Made by a program: the position numbers and the translations under genes. From Scatomorpha gallistercoris (GTDB lineage Bacteria > Bacillota > Clostridia > Oscillospirales > Oscillospiraceae), in contig DVFX01000076.1 in assembly GCA_018713005.1 (NCBI GenBank), positions 1-8,100 on the forward strand: 8,100 nt of DNA, written 5' to 3'. The notes under the pieces are model-generated. The model saw nothing but the letters and a program-made list of their open reading frames with translations, was not told where the DNA came from and did not search any database. This document shows positions 1-6,441 of the stretch, in pieces (positions within the stretch are counted from its first letter, which is position 1; every line of letters starts with the position of its first letter).

Positions 1-21
1 GGTAAGATGATGGTAGTTCAT
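1..21 (-). CDS. Transposase N-terminus, probably IS30 family (partial, runs off left edge)
   Basis: Only the first seven codons are inside the window and they read MNYHHLT. The ATG is at 21-19. A near-ideal Shine-Dalgarno AGGAGG lies at 34-29 on the minus strand, seven bases upstream, so a real gene start is well supported. The residues Y-x-H-L-T directly after the initiator are typical of IS30-family transposases, where they precede an E-R and a helix-turn-helix; that family call is from memory of the family and rests on very few residues. The gene would cut target DNA and join element ends as a DDE transposase. It lies downstream of the AraC gene's terminator, and the element end is probably somewhere in 89-142. 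Another gene starting with the same few residues cannot be excluded. Confidence 0.5.
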
Positions 22-88
22 ACAGTCCCCTCCTGGTGTCTTGGTTGTGTGGTTACTCCATTCTACCACGTGGGGCTCTGTATGAACT
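15..88 (-). promoter_or_regulatory. Leader hairpin masking the transposase Shine-Dalgarno and ATG
   Basis: The arms agttcatacag (15-25) and ctgtatgaact (78-88) are perfect 11-base inverted repeats. Just inside them cccc (27-30) faces gggg (72-75). A smaller stem sits within the loop, gtggt (49-53) with accac (65-69). In the minus-strand RNA the outer stem contains the ATG (21-19) and the inner G/C pairs take the 3' part of the Shine-Dalgarno. Hairpins hiding the transposase start are known from IS10, IS50 and IS200, where they limit expression from outside transcription. A weak possible minus-strand -10 (TATACT, 124-119) lies upstream with a poor -35, so an element-born transcript might carry the same hairpin. 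Confidence 0.55.
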
Positions 89-142
89 CTTTTATTTCCT
101 TAAAGTGTTGCACTTGATAGTATAATTCACCAAACTTAAAAC

Positions 143-172
143 AAAACGCACCGGATTAATCCGGTGCGTTTT
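143..172 (-). terminator. Intrinsic terminator of the AraC-family gene
   Basis: A perfect 13-bp stem (143-155 with 160-172) closes a TTAA loop. On the minus strand it ends in TTTT followed by G and TTTT. It lies 28 bases beyond the AraC stop codon. The stem is flanked by A runs on one side and T runs on the other, so it could also work for plus-strand transcription. Confidence 0.9.
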
Positions 173-200
173 TGTGCTCTGAAACAGTACGAGGCCGTGC

Positions 201-1109
201 TTATTCCTGCTGCCGCGCGCCGCTCATACGGGCGCGGTATTCGCGCGGCGGGAAGCCGTAATAGTCGCTGAAGGCGCGTGAAAACACGGTGCTGCCTGTG
301 AAGCCGCACTCTGAGGCGACGTCCTGTATATTCATGTCCGGCCGGGCCAGGAGCATGGCGGCGGCCTGGCTCAGGCGGTGGCGGGTCACATACTGCCTGG
401 GGGTCATGCCGAGCTGGCGTATGAATATCCGCTCGCACTTTCGGTCGCCGAGCCCGGCGGCCGCAGCTATGTCGCGCAGGCGTATGGGCAGGTTGATATT
501 CTTGTGTATGTAGTCGAGCATCAGCTTGATATGGGCGCTCTCGCGCTCTGCGCGTGAGGTCTCCTCGGTCATGTCCACAAAGCGGTCCGCCATCAGCAGG
601 CAGAGACGGCTCAGCTTGTCTCTGACCACAAACTCGTAGCCGGGGGCCTCGCTCTCCATCGCGCGGAAGGCCTCCAGGAAGGCGCTGGCGGCTTCGGGGT
701 GCTCGCCGCCGCGCAGGAGCAGCCCGCTGAAGGAGCGGTTCTCAACTAGGGGGCGGATATAGCGGCGGGCAAATACCGTATCCTCGCTGCCGGAGATGAG
801 CTCGGGGCGAAAGACCAAAACGCGCAGTTTGCTGTCCTCCACAGGACGTGTGTAGTGCAGTACGTTGGAGTTTATGCAGAAGCAGTCGCCGACCTCGGCG
901 TAGCTCTTCATCTCAGGTACGCGCTGCTCCACTTCTCCGGCGGCGACGTACTGTATTTCCAGCTCCTCGTGCCAGTGCACGGGCACTTCGTCGAGCGTGT
1001 CCTGGGCCAGGTTGAGGGTGTAGGCGGCGCATGGAAACTCGGGCGTGCCGTGCATGGCAAGCTCCTGGCGGGCTCCCCCTACGTTCACTTTATCTACGCC
1101 TATCAACAT
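201..1109 (-). CDS. AraC-family transcriptional regulator with cupin sensor domain
   Basis: A 302-residue DNA-binding regulator of the usual AraC-family length. Residues about 25-130 form an AraC-type cupin. It contains H45-x-H47-x3-E51-x6-G, which fits cupin motif 1 exactly, and a looser motif 2 around G74 to H85, so a sugar or small-molecule ligand, perhaps metal-bound, is likely. Residues about 193-294 are the double helix-turn-helix. They include the conserved second-helix pattern IQDVASECGF (261-270) and the closing G-F-P-P-R-E-Y-R. I start at the ATG at 1109, which has GAGGTGG six bases upstream; a TTG at 1115 touches the Shine-Dalgarno site and is unlikely. The gene has its own promoter and terminator. 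Its target is not shown. The sugar operon lies upstream on the same strand, separated by at least two other transcription units, so control of it is possible but not implied by the layout. Confidence 0.94.
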   Translation of the reverse strand: MLIGVDKVNVGGARQELAMHGTPEFPCAAYTLNLAQDTLDEVPVHWHEELEIQYVAAGEVEQRVPEMKSYAEVGDCFCINSNVLHYTRPVEDSKLRVLVFRPELISGSEDTVFARRYIRPLVENRSFSGLLLRGGEHPEAASAFLEAFRAMESEAPGYEFVVRDKLSRLCLLMADRFVDMTEETSRAERESAHIKLMLDYIHKNINLPIRLRDIAAAAGLGDRKCERIFIRQLGMTPRQYVTRHRLSQAAAMLLARPDMNIQDVASECGFTGSTVFSRAFSDYYGFPPREYRARMSGARQQE

Positions 1110-1133
1110 AGTCAACCACCTCGCTGTTTGTAT

Positions 1134-1162
1134 ATTATATCAGAACAGCCAGGCTTCGGCAA
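1134..1162 (-). promoter_or_regulatory. Sigma-A promoter of the AraC-family gene
   Basis: On the minus strand, -35 TTGCCG (1162-1157) and -10 TATAAT (1139-1134) are separated by exactly 17 bases. TG one base before the -10 makes it an extended -10. The -10 lies about 25 bases before the ATG, so the leader is short. No clear operator repeat was seen in the remaining 1163-1247 stretch, which is purine-rich and GC-rich. Confidence 0.8.
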
Positions 1163-1247
1163 GCTAAAAATGGACAAAATGTAAAAAGCGGGGACGGCGG
1201 GGAGCCCGGGAGGGAAAGGCGGGAGACGCCGCCGGGATAACCGCGTC

Positions 1248-2009
1248 TCAGCCGATTATCTCCAGCCCCTCAAGCGCGCCGCGCAGGCGCGCCCCGTGAC
1301 CCTCATAGGCCTCTAGGAAGGTCTGTATGATGATGCGGAAGCAGCCGCCGCGGCCGTTTTCGCAGATGTAGTAGCTCCGCACGCAGTCGTCGAAGGAGAT
1401 TTCGCCGGGGCAGCTGAACGTCAGACACAGGAACGGAAAGTCCCCGGTCGGCTCCGTGATATTGTCCAGCTCGAGCACCCCGAGCTCAGCCTCATCCCCG
1501 GTGATGCTCGCGGCCAGCCTGTCTGGGGTCGTGTCCGCGACCTGCACTATCTCCATGTACGTCTCCGGAAGGGAGCTGTAGAAGTCCTCCGTGACCGGCT
1601 CGGCGGTGTAATCGAAGCTCGCGCGCAGGTAGTTTTCGCCTTCGGTGACCTTGTAGCAGTCGTCAATGTAAATCACATAGTCCACCCAGGGCGAGGGCGC
1701 GTCCGTCACGGAGAGCTCGCCGTGCGCCTCGGCGTCAATCTGCTCGTTTATCCCTTCTATAGGAACGGTTACAGTTTTCGGCGGGAAGAGCCGCTCTATC
1801 AGATCCCCGCACACCTCGGAGACATATTCGGCAAAGGCCTTGCCTGACGGAGTCTGGAAAAACACAAGCATGAGCGCGGCGGTAACGGCGGCGGCTGCTG
1901 CCGCAATACGCAGTGTCCTGCGGCGGCGCTTTGCCGGCATGGCCTCGGCGTCAAGTATGAGATCCCCGCCAATTTCCCCGATTGCGTCGAGCAGCCTGTC
2001 AGCGTCCAT
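1248..2009 (-). CDS. Single-pass membrane protein, putative anti-sigma factor
   Basis: A 253-residue protein directly coupled to the sigma factor. The layout is a short cytoplasmic N-terminus (1-26), a basic stop KRRRR (28-32 region), one hydrophobic helix at about 33-51, and an outside domain of about 200 residues rich in acidic and aromatic residues. The outside part has seven cysteines (67, 118, 195, 200, 209, 216, 223), which could form disulfides. The ATG lies inside the end of the sigma gene (11-nt overlap) with AAGGAGG nine bases upstream, so translation is coupled. Clostridial sigma-70-family genes are often followed by such membrane proteins with an MD..LLDAI-like start. The anti-sigma role is inferred from position and topology, since no zinc-binding anti-sigma motif is visible. 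An imperfect hairpin (gagacgc 1223-1229 with gcgtctc 1243-1249) overlaps the stop codon but lacks a U run. Confidence 0.72.
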   Translation of the reverse strand: MDADRLLDAIGEIGGDLILDAEAMPAKRRRRTLRIAAAAAAVTAALMLVFFQTPSGKAFAEYVSEVCGDLIERLFPPKTVTVPIEGINEQIDAEAHGELSVTDAPSPWVDYVIYIDDCYKVTEGENYLRASFDYTAEPVTEDFYSSLPETYMEIVQVADTTPDRLAASITGDEAELGVLELDNITEPTGDFPFLCLTFSCPGEISFDDCVRSYYICENGRGGCFRIIIQTFLEAYEGHGARLRGALEGLEIIG

Positions 2010-2564
2010 CTATCAGATCCTCCTTCGACAGATAGTCCCGGAGCGCCTCGCGCGTGCGGGAGAGCACCGTCTTGACCTTCCCCCGCCTGTACCCGAAGCG
2101 TCCGGATATGGCGTCAATGGAGTCCAAATGCCAGTACCGCCGTATGAACACGCGGCGGCTGTCCTCTGGCAGCGTGCGCAGGAAGGTGTCTATAGCCCCG
2201 GCCAGCTCGCGCAGCTCGAGCCGTTCGTCTATGCCGTGGCGGTCTGGTATGCACGCGGAGAGCTCTTCGAGCGCGGCTTCAATCTGGCCGCCGCCGCGTT
2301 TGCCCGCGTGGTTTTTCCGCCACAGGCTGATCGAGCAGCGGCGCGTAAGCTTGCCCAGAAAGCTCTTCAGCACGCCTGGGCGGTGGGGAGGCATGGAGCG
2401 CCATGCGTCAAATATGTGTCGCTCACGTTCTCCTCGGCGTCAGAGCCGTCGGCGAGGATGTTATATGCCACTGTGTAGCAGTAATGGCCGTATTTGGCGT
2501 CGGTTTCGGATATGGCCGCTTCGTCACGCGCCCAATATAGCTCTATTATCCTGTTGTCTTCCAT
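1999..2564 (-). pseudogene. Sigma-70-family (ECF-like) RNA polymerase sigma factor, frameshifted
   Basis: The gene reads in two frames that together give one normal sigma factor of about 188 residues. Frame one, from the ATG at 2564 (GGGAGG six bases upstream), gives residues 1-53 and includes the sigma-2 region, ending DAEENVSDTYLT. It then goes out of frame at the ACG codon 2408-2406. The expected continuation, AWRSMPPHRP, begins in the -1 frame at GCA (2406-2404) and runs to the TGA at 1999. It includes a sigma-4 helix-turn-helix at about 130-183 with LPEDSRRVFIRRYW and the recognition-helix region around GYRRGKVKTVLSRTR. One missing G beside 2406 explains the break. No slippery heptamer is present, so programmed shifting is unlikely; a true mutation or a sequence error are the two options. 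The family usually works with a downstream membrane anti-sigma protein, as here. Confidence 0.88.
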
Positions 2565-2588
2565 GCCGTCCCTCCCGTCTGCTTCTAA

Positions 2589-2620
2589 TTTATAACACGC
2601 AGGCTGACGCGCGGGGTTTC
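2589..2620 (-). promoter_or_regulatory. Possible promoter of the sigma/anti-sigma pair
   Basis: Two readings are possible on the minus strand. One is an ECF-like pair, GAAACC (2620-2615) and CGTGTT (2599-2594), with 15 bases between, which would suit self-regulation. The other is a sigma-A-like -10, TATAAA (2594-2589), without a good -35 at 17 bases (the nearest TTGAAA is 22 away). The region directly abuts the terminator of the gene upstream. Confidence 0.35.
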
Positions 2621-2621
2621 A

Positions 2622-2654
2622 AAAAATTCCGGGGAGTTTATCCCCGGAATTTTT
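2622..2654 (-). terminator. Intrinsic terminator of the DUF3795-like membrane protein gene
   Basis: A perfect 14-bp stem (2622-2635 with 2641-2654) with a five-base loop. Read on the minus strand it ends in six Ts. It overlaps the stop codon of the gene (TAA at 2655-2653) and separates it from the sigma factor unit. Confidence 0.88.
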
Positions 2655-3489
2655 ACTTCGTCATGTTTTTGAAGCACTTAATTGTACGCCAGAGGTAGAC
2701 AAGCTTCATTATGCCCACGACAAACATTGCCAACGCGGCGGCAAAAGTCAGCAGCGCTGCAAGTGTTGCGGATATAAACAGCAGCAGGACCGCCACGATT
2801 ACGCCTATGTAGGAGTATAAGAACCAACGCCAAAGCTTCCTCCAGCTCTCGGACATGGTGTTGGACACACCTGCCAGAACACGGGAATGCGCCGTGAACT
2901 CGTAGTATGTCGAGGCCAGGGACAGCGCGGCCGAGGCAATGAGTATCAGTATGCCGAGCACGTTCTGGGAGGCGAGCGCCAGAAGGGTCAGGAGCAGGTT
3001 GATGAGATGCATGTTTGCGGATTTGCCGTAGAACTTGTCCTCCGCCTTGAGCTTATACAGCACCACGATGATGCCGGCATAACACGCCAGGGTGAGTATG
3101 GTGCCGGGCCAGTACAGACCGGGCAGGACGCTGAGCACATTTTCATCCGTCATCAGGTTGGCGGCGATGTTTAAGATGTACAGCCAGAACAGCGGCGTGA
3201 GCCACTTGGCGAGATAACCGGCCTTGGCCGCGCTGCGCTCAATCATGGCGGCGTTGTCGCTGCGCCGCCGGGCGCGGTAATCCGGCTGCCATTCGCGGTT
3301 GTTGTACATGCTGCACTGGTAGGAGAGGTTGCAGGTGTTGCAGCTGTCATGGCCCTTGTCCCGGCAGCAGCGCGCCAGCTCACATTCGCCGCTCCAGGGA
3401 CTGCCGGGGCCGTTTTTGCATCCGGGACAGTTCTCGGGCTCACGCACAGGGCATGAGTCGCAGGATTTGCCGCAGTAGCTTTCCCCCAT
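2653..3489 (-). CDS. DUF3795-like cysteine-rich domain fused to a multi-pass membrane protein
   Basis: A 278-residue protein of unknown function. Residues 1-65 hold eleven cysteines (6, 10, 13, 21, 24, 36, 41, 42, 50, 53, 59) in a C-x3-C-x2-C ... C-x2-C ... C-x2-C arrangement. This resembles the DUF3795 family of small proteins, which probably bind metal. After a basic linker (70-85) come five or six hydrophobic helices at about 96-112, 127-147, 161-178, 179-197, 222-240 and 241-267. A basic tail follows. The ATG is preceded by GGAGG with seven bases between. Family members I know of are usually short and soluble, so the membrane part is an addition. The cysteine domain precedes the first helix and most likely faces the cytoplasm. 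It is a single-gene unit ending in a strong terminator. A possible -10 (TATACT) lies upstream in 3528-3540, with a poor -35. Confidence 0.78.
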   Translation of the reverse strand: MGESYCGKSCDSCPVREPENCPGCKNGPGSPWSGECELARCCRDKGHDSCNTCNLSYQCSMYNNREWQPDYRARRRSDNAAMIERSAAKAGYLAKWLTPLFWLYILNIAANLMTDENVLSVLPGLYWPGTILTLACYAGIIVVLYKLKAEDKFYGKSANMHLINLLLTLLALASQNVLGILILIASAALSLASTYYEFTAHSRVLAGVSNTMSESWRKLWRWFLYSYIGVIVAVLLLFISATLAALLTFAAALAMFVVGIMKLVYLWRTIKCFKNMTK

Positions 3490-3572
3490 AATGCCACCTC
3501 CAAATATCTGTTTAAATCGAGTTTATCACAGTATAGCGCCCGAAGCAAGCGTTGCAGGTACAAATATCAGGT

Positions 3573-3848
3573 TCAAAGCTGGGAACTTCCGTCGCTGAGG
3601 TCTGCCAGCAGGCGCTGTCTGTATCCGTCGGGGCCTGCGGCTTCAAAGACTACGCCGTCGGGGCGCAAAATGGAGCCGCTGTCCAGCGTGGTGCAGAGCG
3701 CGATGTCGCTGTAGCCCTCGGCGGACAGGCGCGCTTCAATGTCGGCGGCGGTGTATTTCGGCCAGAACACCGCCGTCGCTGAGACGGCCGCCGCCAGAAT
3801 GAGCGCAAAAACGGCAAACTTGATCTTGCCGAGCCTGAACAGCGTCAC
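3573..3848 (-). CDS. Small membrane-anchored hypothetical protein, start probably lost
   Basis: Ninety-one residues are open from a GTG at 3848. A basic stretch (FRLGKIK, 4-10) precedes one hydrophobic helix at about 11-29, and a small soluble domain of about 60 residues follows (from KYTAADIEARLSAEGY). I do not recognise it. Codon use and composition of the soluble part look like real protein. The GTG has no Shine-Dalgarno site, and no ATG occurs in the frame. A better start lies upstream in a neighbouring frame: TTG at 3936 with GGGGGG seven bases before it (ATG at 3942 sits too close). That frame opens with a basic then hydrophobic segment (DTLKRALSPVCFILLFAAA) and degenerates into shadow-like sequence after about 30 residues. 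A one-base insertion between about 3845 and 3875 would join the two into a protein of about 120 residues with two hydrophobic segments. The gap to the next gene (3490-3572) shows no terminator. Confidence 0.5.
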   Translation of the reverse strand: MTLFRLGKIKFAVFALILAAAVSATAVFWPKYTAADIEARLSAEGYSDIALCTTLDSGSILRPDGVVFEAAGPDGYRQRLLADLSDGSSQL

Positions 3849-3968
3849 CGCAAGGCAGCGCCGGCGCAGCCAGCCGCGCCGCGGCGAAGAGCAGGATGAA
3901 GCACACCGGGCTGAGCGCCCGTTTCAGCGTGTCCAAGCCCATACCCCCCAATCGAGAGCTTACAGGAC

Positions 3969-3998
3969 AATTAACGCACTGCCGGGTGGGGAAGTCAA
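3969..3998 (-). promoter_or_regulatory. Weak possible promoter for the small membrane protein
   Basis: On the minus strand, -35 TTGACT (3998-3993) is good, but the -10 TTAATT (3974-3969), 18 bases away, matches the consensus only partly. It follows the malQ terminator and leads to the purine-rich site at about 3944-3949. Confidence 0.3.
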
Positions 3999-4016
3999 GT
4001 TAAGCCTGTGTAAAAA

Positions 4017-4042
4017 ATCATCCCGGATTTCTCCGGGATGAT
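4017..4042 (-). terminator. Intrinsic terminator of the sugar transporter/malQ operon
   Basis: A perfect 11-bp stem (4017-4027 with 4032-4042). The minus-strand RNA has a GAAA tetraloop and a run of six Us, counting the last stem base. It starts ten bases after the malQ stop codon and ends the operon. Confidence 0.92.
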
Positions 4043-4052
4043 GGGTTTCATG

Positions 4053-5594
4053 TTACTTTTCCGGCTTGGATTTGGAGGGCTTGCCCTTCGGCTCTGCGGG
4101 AGCGGGGGAGAGCGGGTTCAGGCGGCCGTACATACGGGTGTATTCGTAAATCTTGGCCGCGAGCTCGTCCGTGAGCTGGCCGGGCTGGAGCCTCCAGCGC
4201 CAGTTGCCGCTCGGGTTGCCGGGTTCGTTGATACGGGCCTCGGCGCCCAGACCGAGGAAGTCGGAGAGCTGGCCCACGAAGAGCTCGGCCACGCTGGACA
4301 TGCCGCCGCGTATTAGGCCCCAGTTTATGCCCTCACGGGAGTTGAGGCCGAGGTAGCGGCGCGCGTAAGCCGAATCCGCGCGGGAAATCTTCTTCCACCA
4401 CTGCATTGCCGTCTCGTTGTCGTGCGTGCCGACATAGCAGACGCAATTCGGCGTGTAGGTGTGGGGCAGATAGTTGCTCGGCTCGCGCGAGTCGAAGGCG
4501 AACTCGAGCACCTTCATGCCGGGGAAGCCGCTGTCCTTCACAAGCTGCATGACGCTCGGCGTCAGGTATCCGAGGTCCTCCGCGATGAAGCGCGTGTCGT
4601 GGAACCAGTCGCGCAGCACGCCGACGAGCCCGATGCCGGGGCCTGTGCGCCACTCGCCGTTCTTCGCGGTCTCCTCGCCGTAGGGCACGGCCCAGTAGCT
4701 GTCGAAGCCGCGGAAGTGGTCTATGCGTATGACGTCGTAGAGGCGCTTGGCGCTCTCGATGCGGCGTATCCACCAGCCGTAACCGTCGGATTTCATGTGC
4801 TCCCAGTCGTAGATGGGGTTGCCCCAGAGCTGCCCGTCGGCGCAGAAGTAGTCCGGCGGCACGCCCGCGACCACCGTGGGCACGTTGCGCTCGTCGAGCA
4901 GGAAGCTCCTGGGGTCGCTCCACACGTCGGCGCTGTCGAGCGCGACGTAGATGGGGATGTCGCCGATTATCTCTATGCCCAGGGAGTGGACGTACTCGCG
5001 CAGGGCGTCCCACTGCTCGAAGAACTTGTACTGCGCCCAGGTGAAGAGGCGTATGTCGGCGTCGAGCTCGCAGCGGTACTTTTCGATGACATCGCTCTTG
5101 CGCATGCGCGCGTCCTCGTCCGGCCACTCAATCCAGCTCTTCATGCCGAAGTGCCGCTTCAGCGCCATGAACAGGGCGTAATCCGGCAGCCAGCCGCGGT
5201 TTGAGTCGACGAATGCGGCAATCTTTCCGGCGTCGCCCGCCCAGCCGCGCTCGCAGGCGAGACGCAGCACATCGAAGCGGTGCTCGTATATTTTGCCGTA
5301 GTCGATATACTCGGGCTCGGAGCCCCAGTCGACGCCCTCAACCTCGTCCTTGTCAAGCAGGCCCTCTTCAATGAGCTTGTCGAGGTCTATGAAATACGGA
5401 TTGCCCGCGCTCGAGGAAAAGGAGGAGTACGGGGAGTCGCCGTAGCTCGTCGGCCCGAGGGGGAGAATCTGCCATGCGCTCTGCCCGGATGCGGCGAGAA
5501 AGTCCGCAAACCTGTAGGCCTCTTCGCCGAAGGAGCCTATGCCGTAGCGTCCGGGCAGGGACGAGATTGGCAGCAATATTCCGCTTTTGCGCAT
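4053..5594 (-). CDS. malQ: 4-alpha-glucanotransferase (amylomaltase), GH77
   Basis: A cytoplasmic enzyme that moves a 4-alpha-glucan segment from one malto-oligosaccharide to another, releasing glucose and making longer chains for phosphorylase. The 513 residues match the usual bacterial GH77 length of about 500. The N-terminus is typical (R-x-S-G-I-L-L-P-I-S-S-L-P). The catalytic residues are all visible: nucleophile D292 in RIDHFRGF, acid/base E339 in IAEDLGYLTP, and transition-state aspartate D392 in GTHDNET. The conserved WxxxPLGPTSYGDSPY region is at 41-56. The tail from about residue 495 is rich in proline and lysine (ending KPSKSKPEK) and goes beyond the conserved domain. The ATG has AAGGGG eight bases upstream, overlapping the end of the preceding permease gene (gap of 4 nt), so malQ is the last gene of the transporter operon. 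This points to malto-oligosaccharides as cargo. Confidence 0.97.
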   Translation of the reverse strand: MRKSGILLPISSLPGRYGIGSFGEEAYRFADFLAASGQSAWQILPLGPTSYGDSPYSSFSSSAGNPYFIDLDKLIEEGLLDKDEVEGVDWGSEPEYIDYGKIYEHRFDVLRLACERGWAGDAGKIAAFVDSNRGWLPDYALFMALKRHFGMKSWIEWPDEDARMRKSDVIEKYRCELDADIRLFTWAQYKFFEQWDALREYVHSLGIEIIGDIPIYVALDSADVWSDPRSFLLDERNVPTVVAGVPPDYFCADGQLWGNPIYDWEHMKSDGYGWWIRRIESAKRLYDVIRIDHFRGFDSYWAVPYGEETAKNGEWRTGPGIGLVGVLRDWFHDTRFIAEDLGYLTPSVMQLVKDSGFPGMKVLEFAFDSREPSNYLPHTYTPNCVCYVGTHDNETAMQWWKKISRADSAYARRYLGLNSREGINWGLIRGGMSSVAELFVGQLSDFLGLGAEARINEPGNPSGNWRWRLQPGQLTDELAAKIYEYTRMYGRLNPLSPAPAEPKGKPSKSKPEK

Positions 5595-5598
5595 ACAC

Positions 5599-6441
5599 TT
5601 ACCCCTTTACAGCGCCCGAGAGGACGCCCTTGATTATGTGCTTTTGGCCGAGCAAGTATAGCACGACTATGGGCAGGATTGCAAGCATAATGCAGGCCAT
5701 CATCGGGCCCCACTCCACGCGGCCGTAGCCGCCCTTGAAGAACTGGATCAGCATGGGTATCGTCTTGTACTTGTCTATGTCCAGCACCAGCGTGGGCAGG
5801 AGGTAGTCGTTCCATATCCACATGGCCTCGAGGATGGCGACGGAGACCATCGTGGGGCGCAGCAGCGGGAACACGACCTTGAAGTAGGTCTGGAAGGGGT
5901 TGCAGCCGTCTATCATGGCGGCCTCCTCTATCTCTATCGGGACGCTCTTCATAAAGCCGCAGAACATGAACACGGCAAGTCCGGCGCCGAAGCCGAGATA
6001 GATTATCCAGATTGTCCAGGGGGTGCGCAGATGCAGCGTGTCCGCCATGTTGGACAGAGTGAACATGACCATCTGGAAGGGTACGACCATGGAGAAGGCG
6101 CACAGGCCGTAGAGCAGCTTGGTGAGCTTGGTGTTCACGCGGGTTATGTACCAGGCGAACATGCTGCAGAATACGAGTATCGCAAGCACGCTCGACACGG
6201 TGATGACCGTGCTGTACAGCAGGCTGGAGAAGAAGCCCTGGCGGCTTATCGCGTCTATGTAGTTCGCCGTCCCGGCGAAGGTTTCCGAGTTGGGAAGTTC
6301 GAAGGCAGTGGAGGTGCTGATGGCCTCGGGAATCTTCAGGCTGCCCATGAGCACCATGAAGATCGGGTACATCCACAGCACACAGATTATCGTCATCACT
6401 ATGCTCCATATCCTGTTGGAGCGCTTCTGGGCTTTTGCCAT
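5599..6441 (-). CDS. Sugar ABC transporter permease, MalG/UgpE type
   Basis: A 280-residue inner-membrane permease of the carbohydrate-uptake (CUT1) family. It forms the channel with the permease encoded just upstream. Hydrophobic helices lie at about 11-33, 72-98, 108-130, 142-163, 198-217 and 248-264. The cytoplasmic EAA loop that docks on the ATPase is at 173-194 (E-E-A-A-M-I-D-G-C-x-x-F, ending F-P-L-L). The C-terminus KGVLSGAVKG is characteristic of the MalG type. The true start is the ATG at 6441, with AAGGAGG nine bases before it, in a TAATG junction that overlaps the stop codon of the upstream gene by one base. The same frame stays open to 6840, but the extra part reads as an arginine- and histidine-rich shadow of the other permease and is excluded. 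Confidence 0.96.
   Translation of the reverse strand: MAKAQKRSNRIWSIVMTIICVLWMYPIFMVLMGSLKIPEAISTSTAFELPNSETFAGTANYIDAISRQGFFSSLLYSTVITVSSVLAILVFCSMFAWYITRVNTKLTKLLYGLCAFSMVVPFQMVMFTLSNMADTLHLRTPWTIWIIYLGFGAGLAVFMFCGFMKSVPIEIEEAAMIDGCNPFQTYFKVVFPLLRPTMVSVAILEAMWIWNDYLLPTLVLDIDKYKTIPMLIQFFKGGYGRVEWGPMMACIMLAILPIVVLYLLGQKHIIKGVLSGAVKG

Noticed and set aside
103..115. Small palindrome aagtg-ttg-cactt as a regulator operator
   Set aside because: It lies in the stretch expected to hold the insertion element end, so it is more likely part of a terminal repeat; there is too little evidence to call either.
2400..2415. Programmed -1 frameshifting in the sigma gene
   Set aside because: No X-XXY-YYZ slippery heptamer and no matching downstream structure at the break.
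1840..2698. Two plus-strand open frames opposite the sigma/anti-sigma genes
   Set aside because: Both are antisense to well supported minus-strand protein sequence and carry no domains.
4333..5127. Long minus-strand open frame of 264 codons inside malQ
   Set aside because: Very rich in arginine, histidine and alanine; it is the alternative frame of a GC-rich real gene and has no ribosome site.
4422..5204. Plus-strand open frame of 260 codons opposite malQ
   Set aside because: Antisense shadow of malQ, rich in valine and alanine with no recognisable motif or start signal.
5537..6409. Minus-strand open frame of 290 codons across the MalG-type permease and the malQ start
   Set aside because: Arginine/histidine-rich out-of-frame reading of the permease; the true frame has clear helices and the EAA loop.
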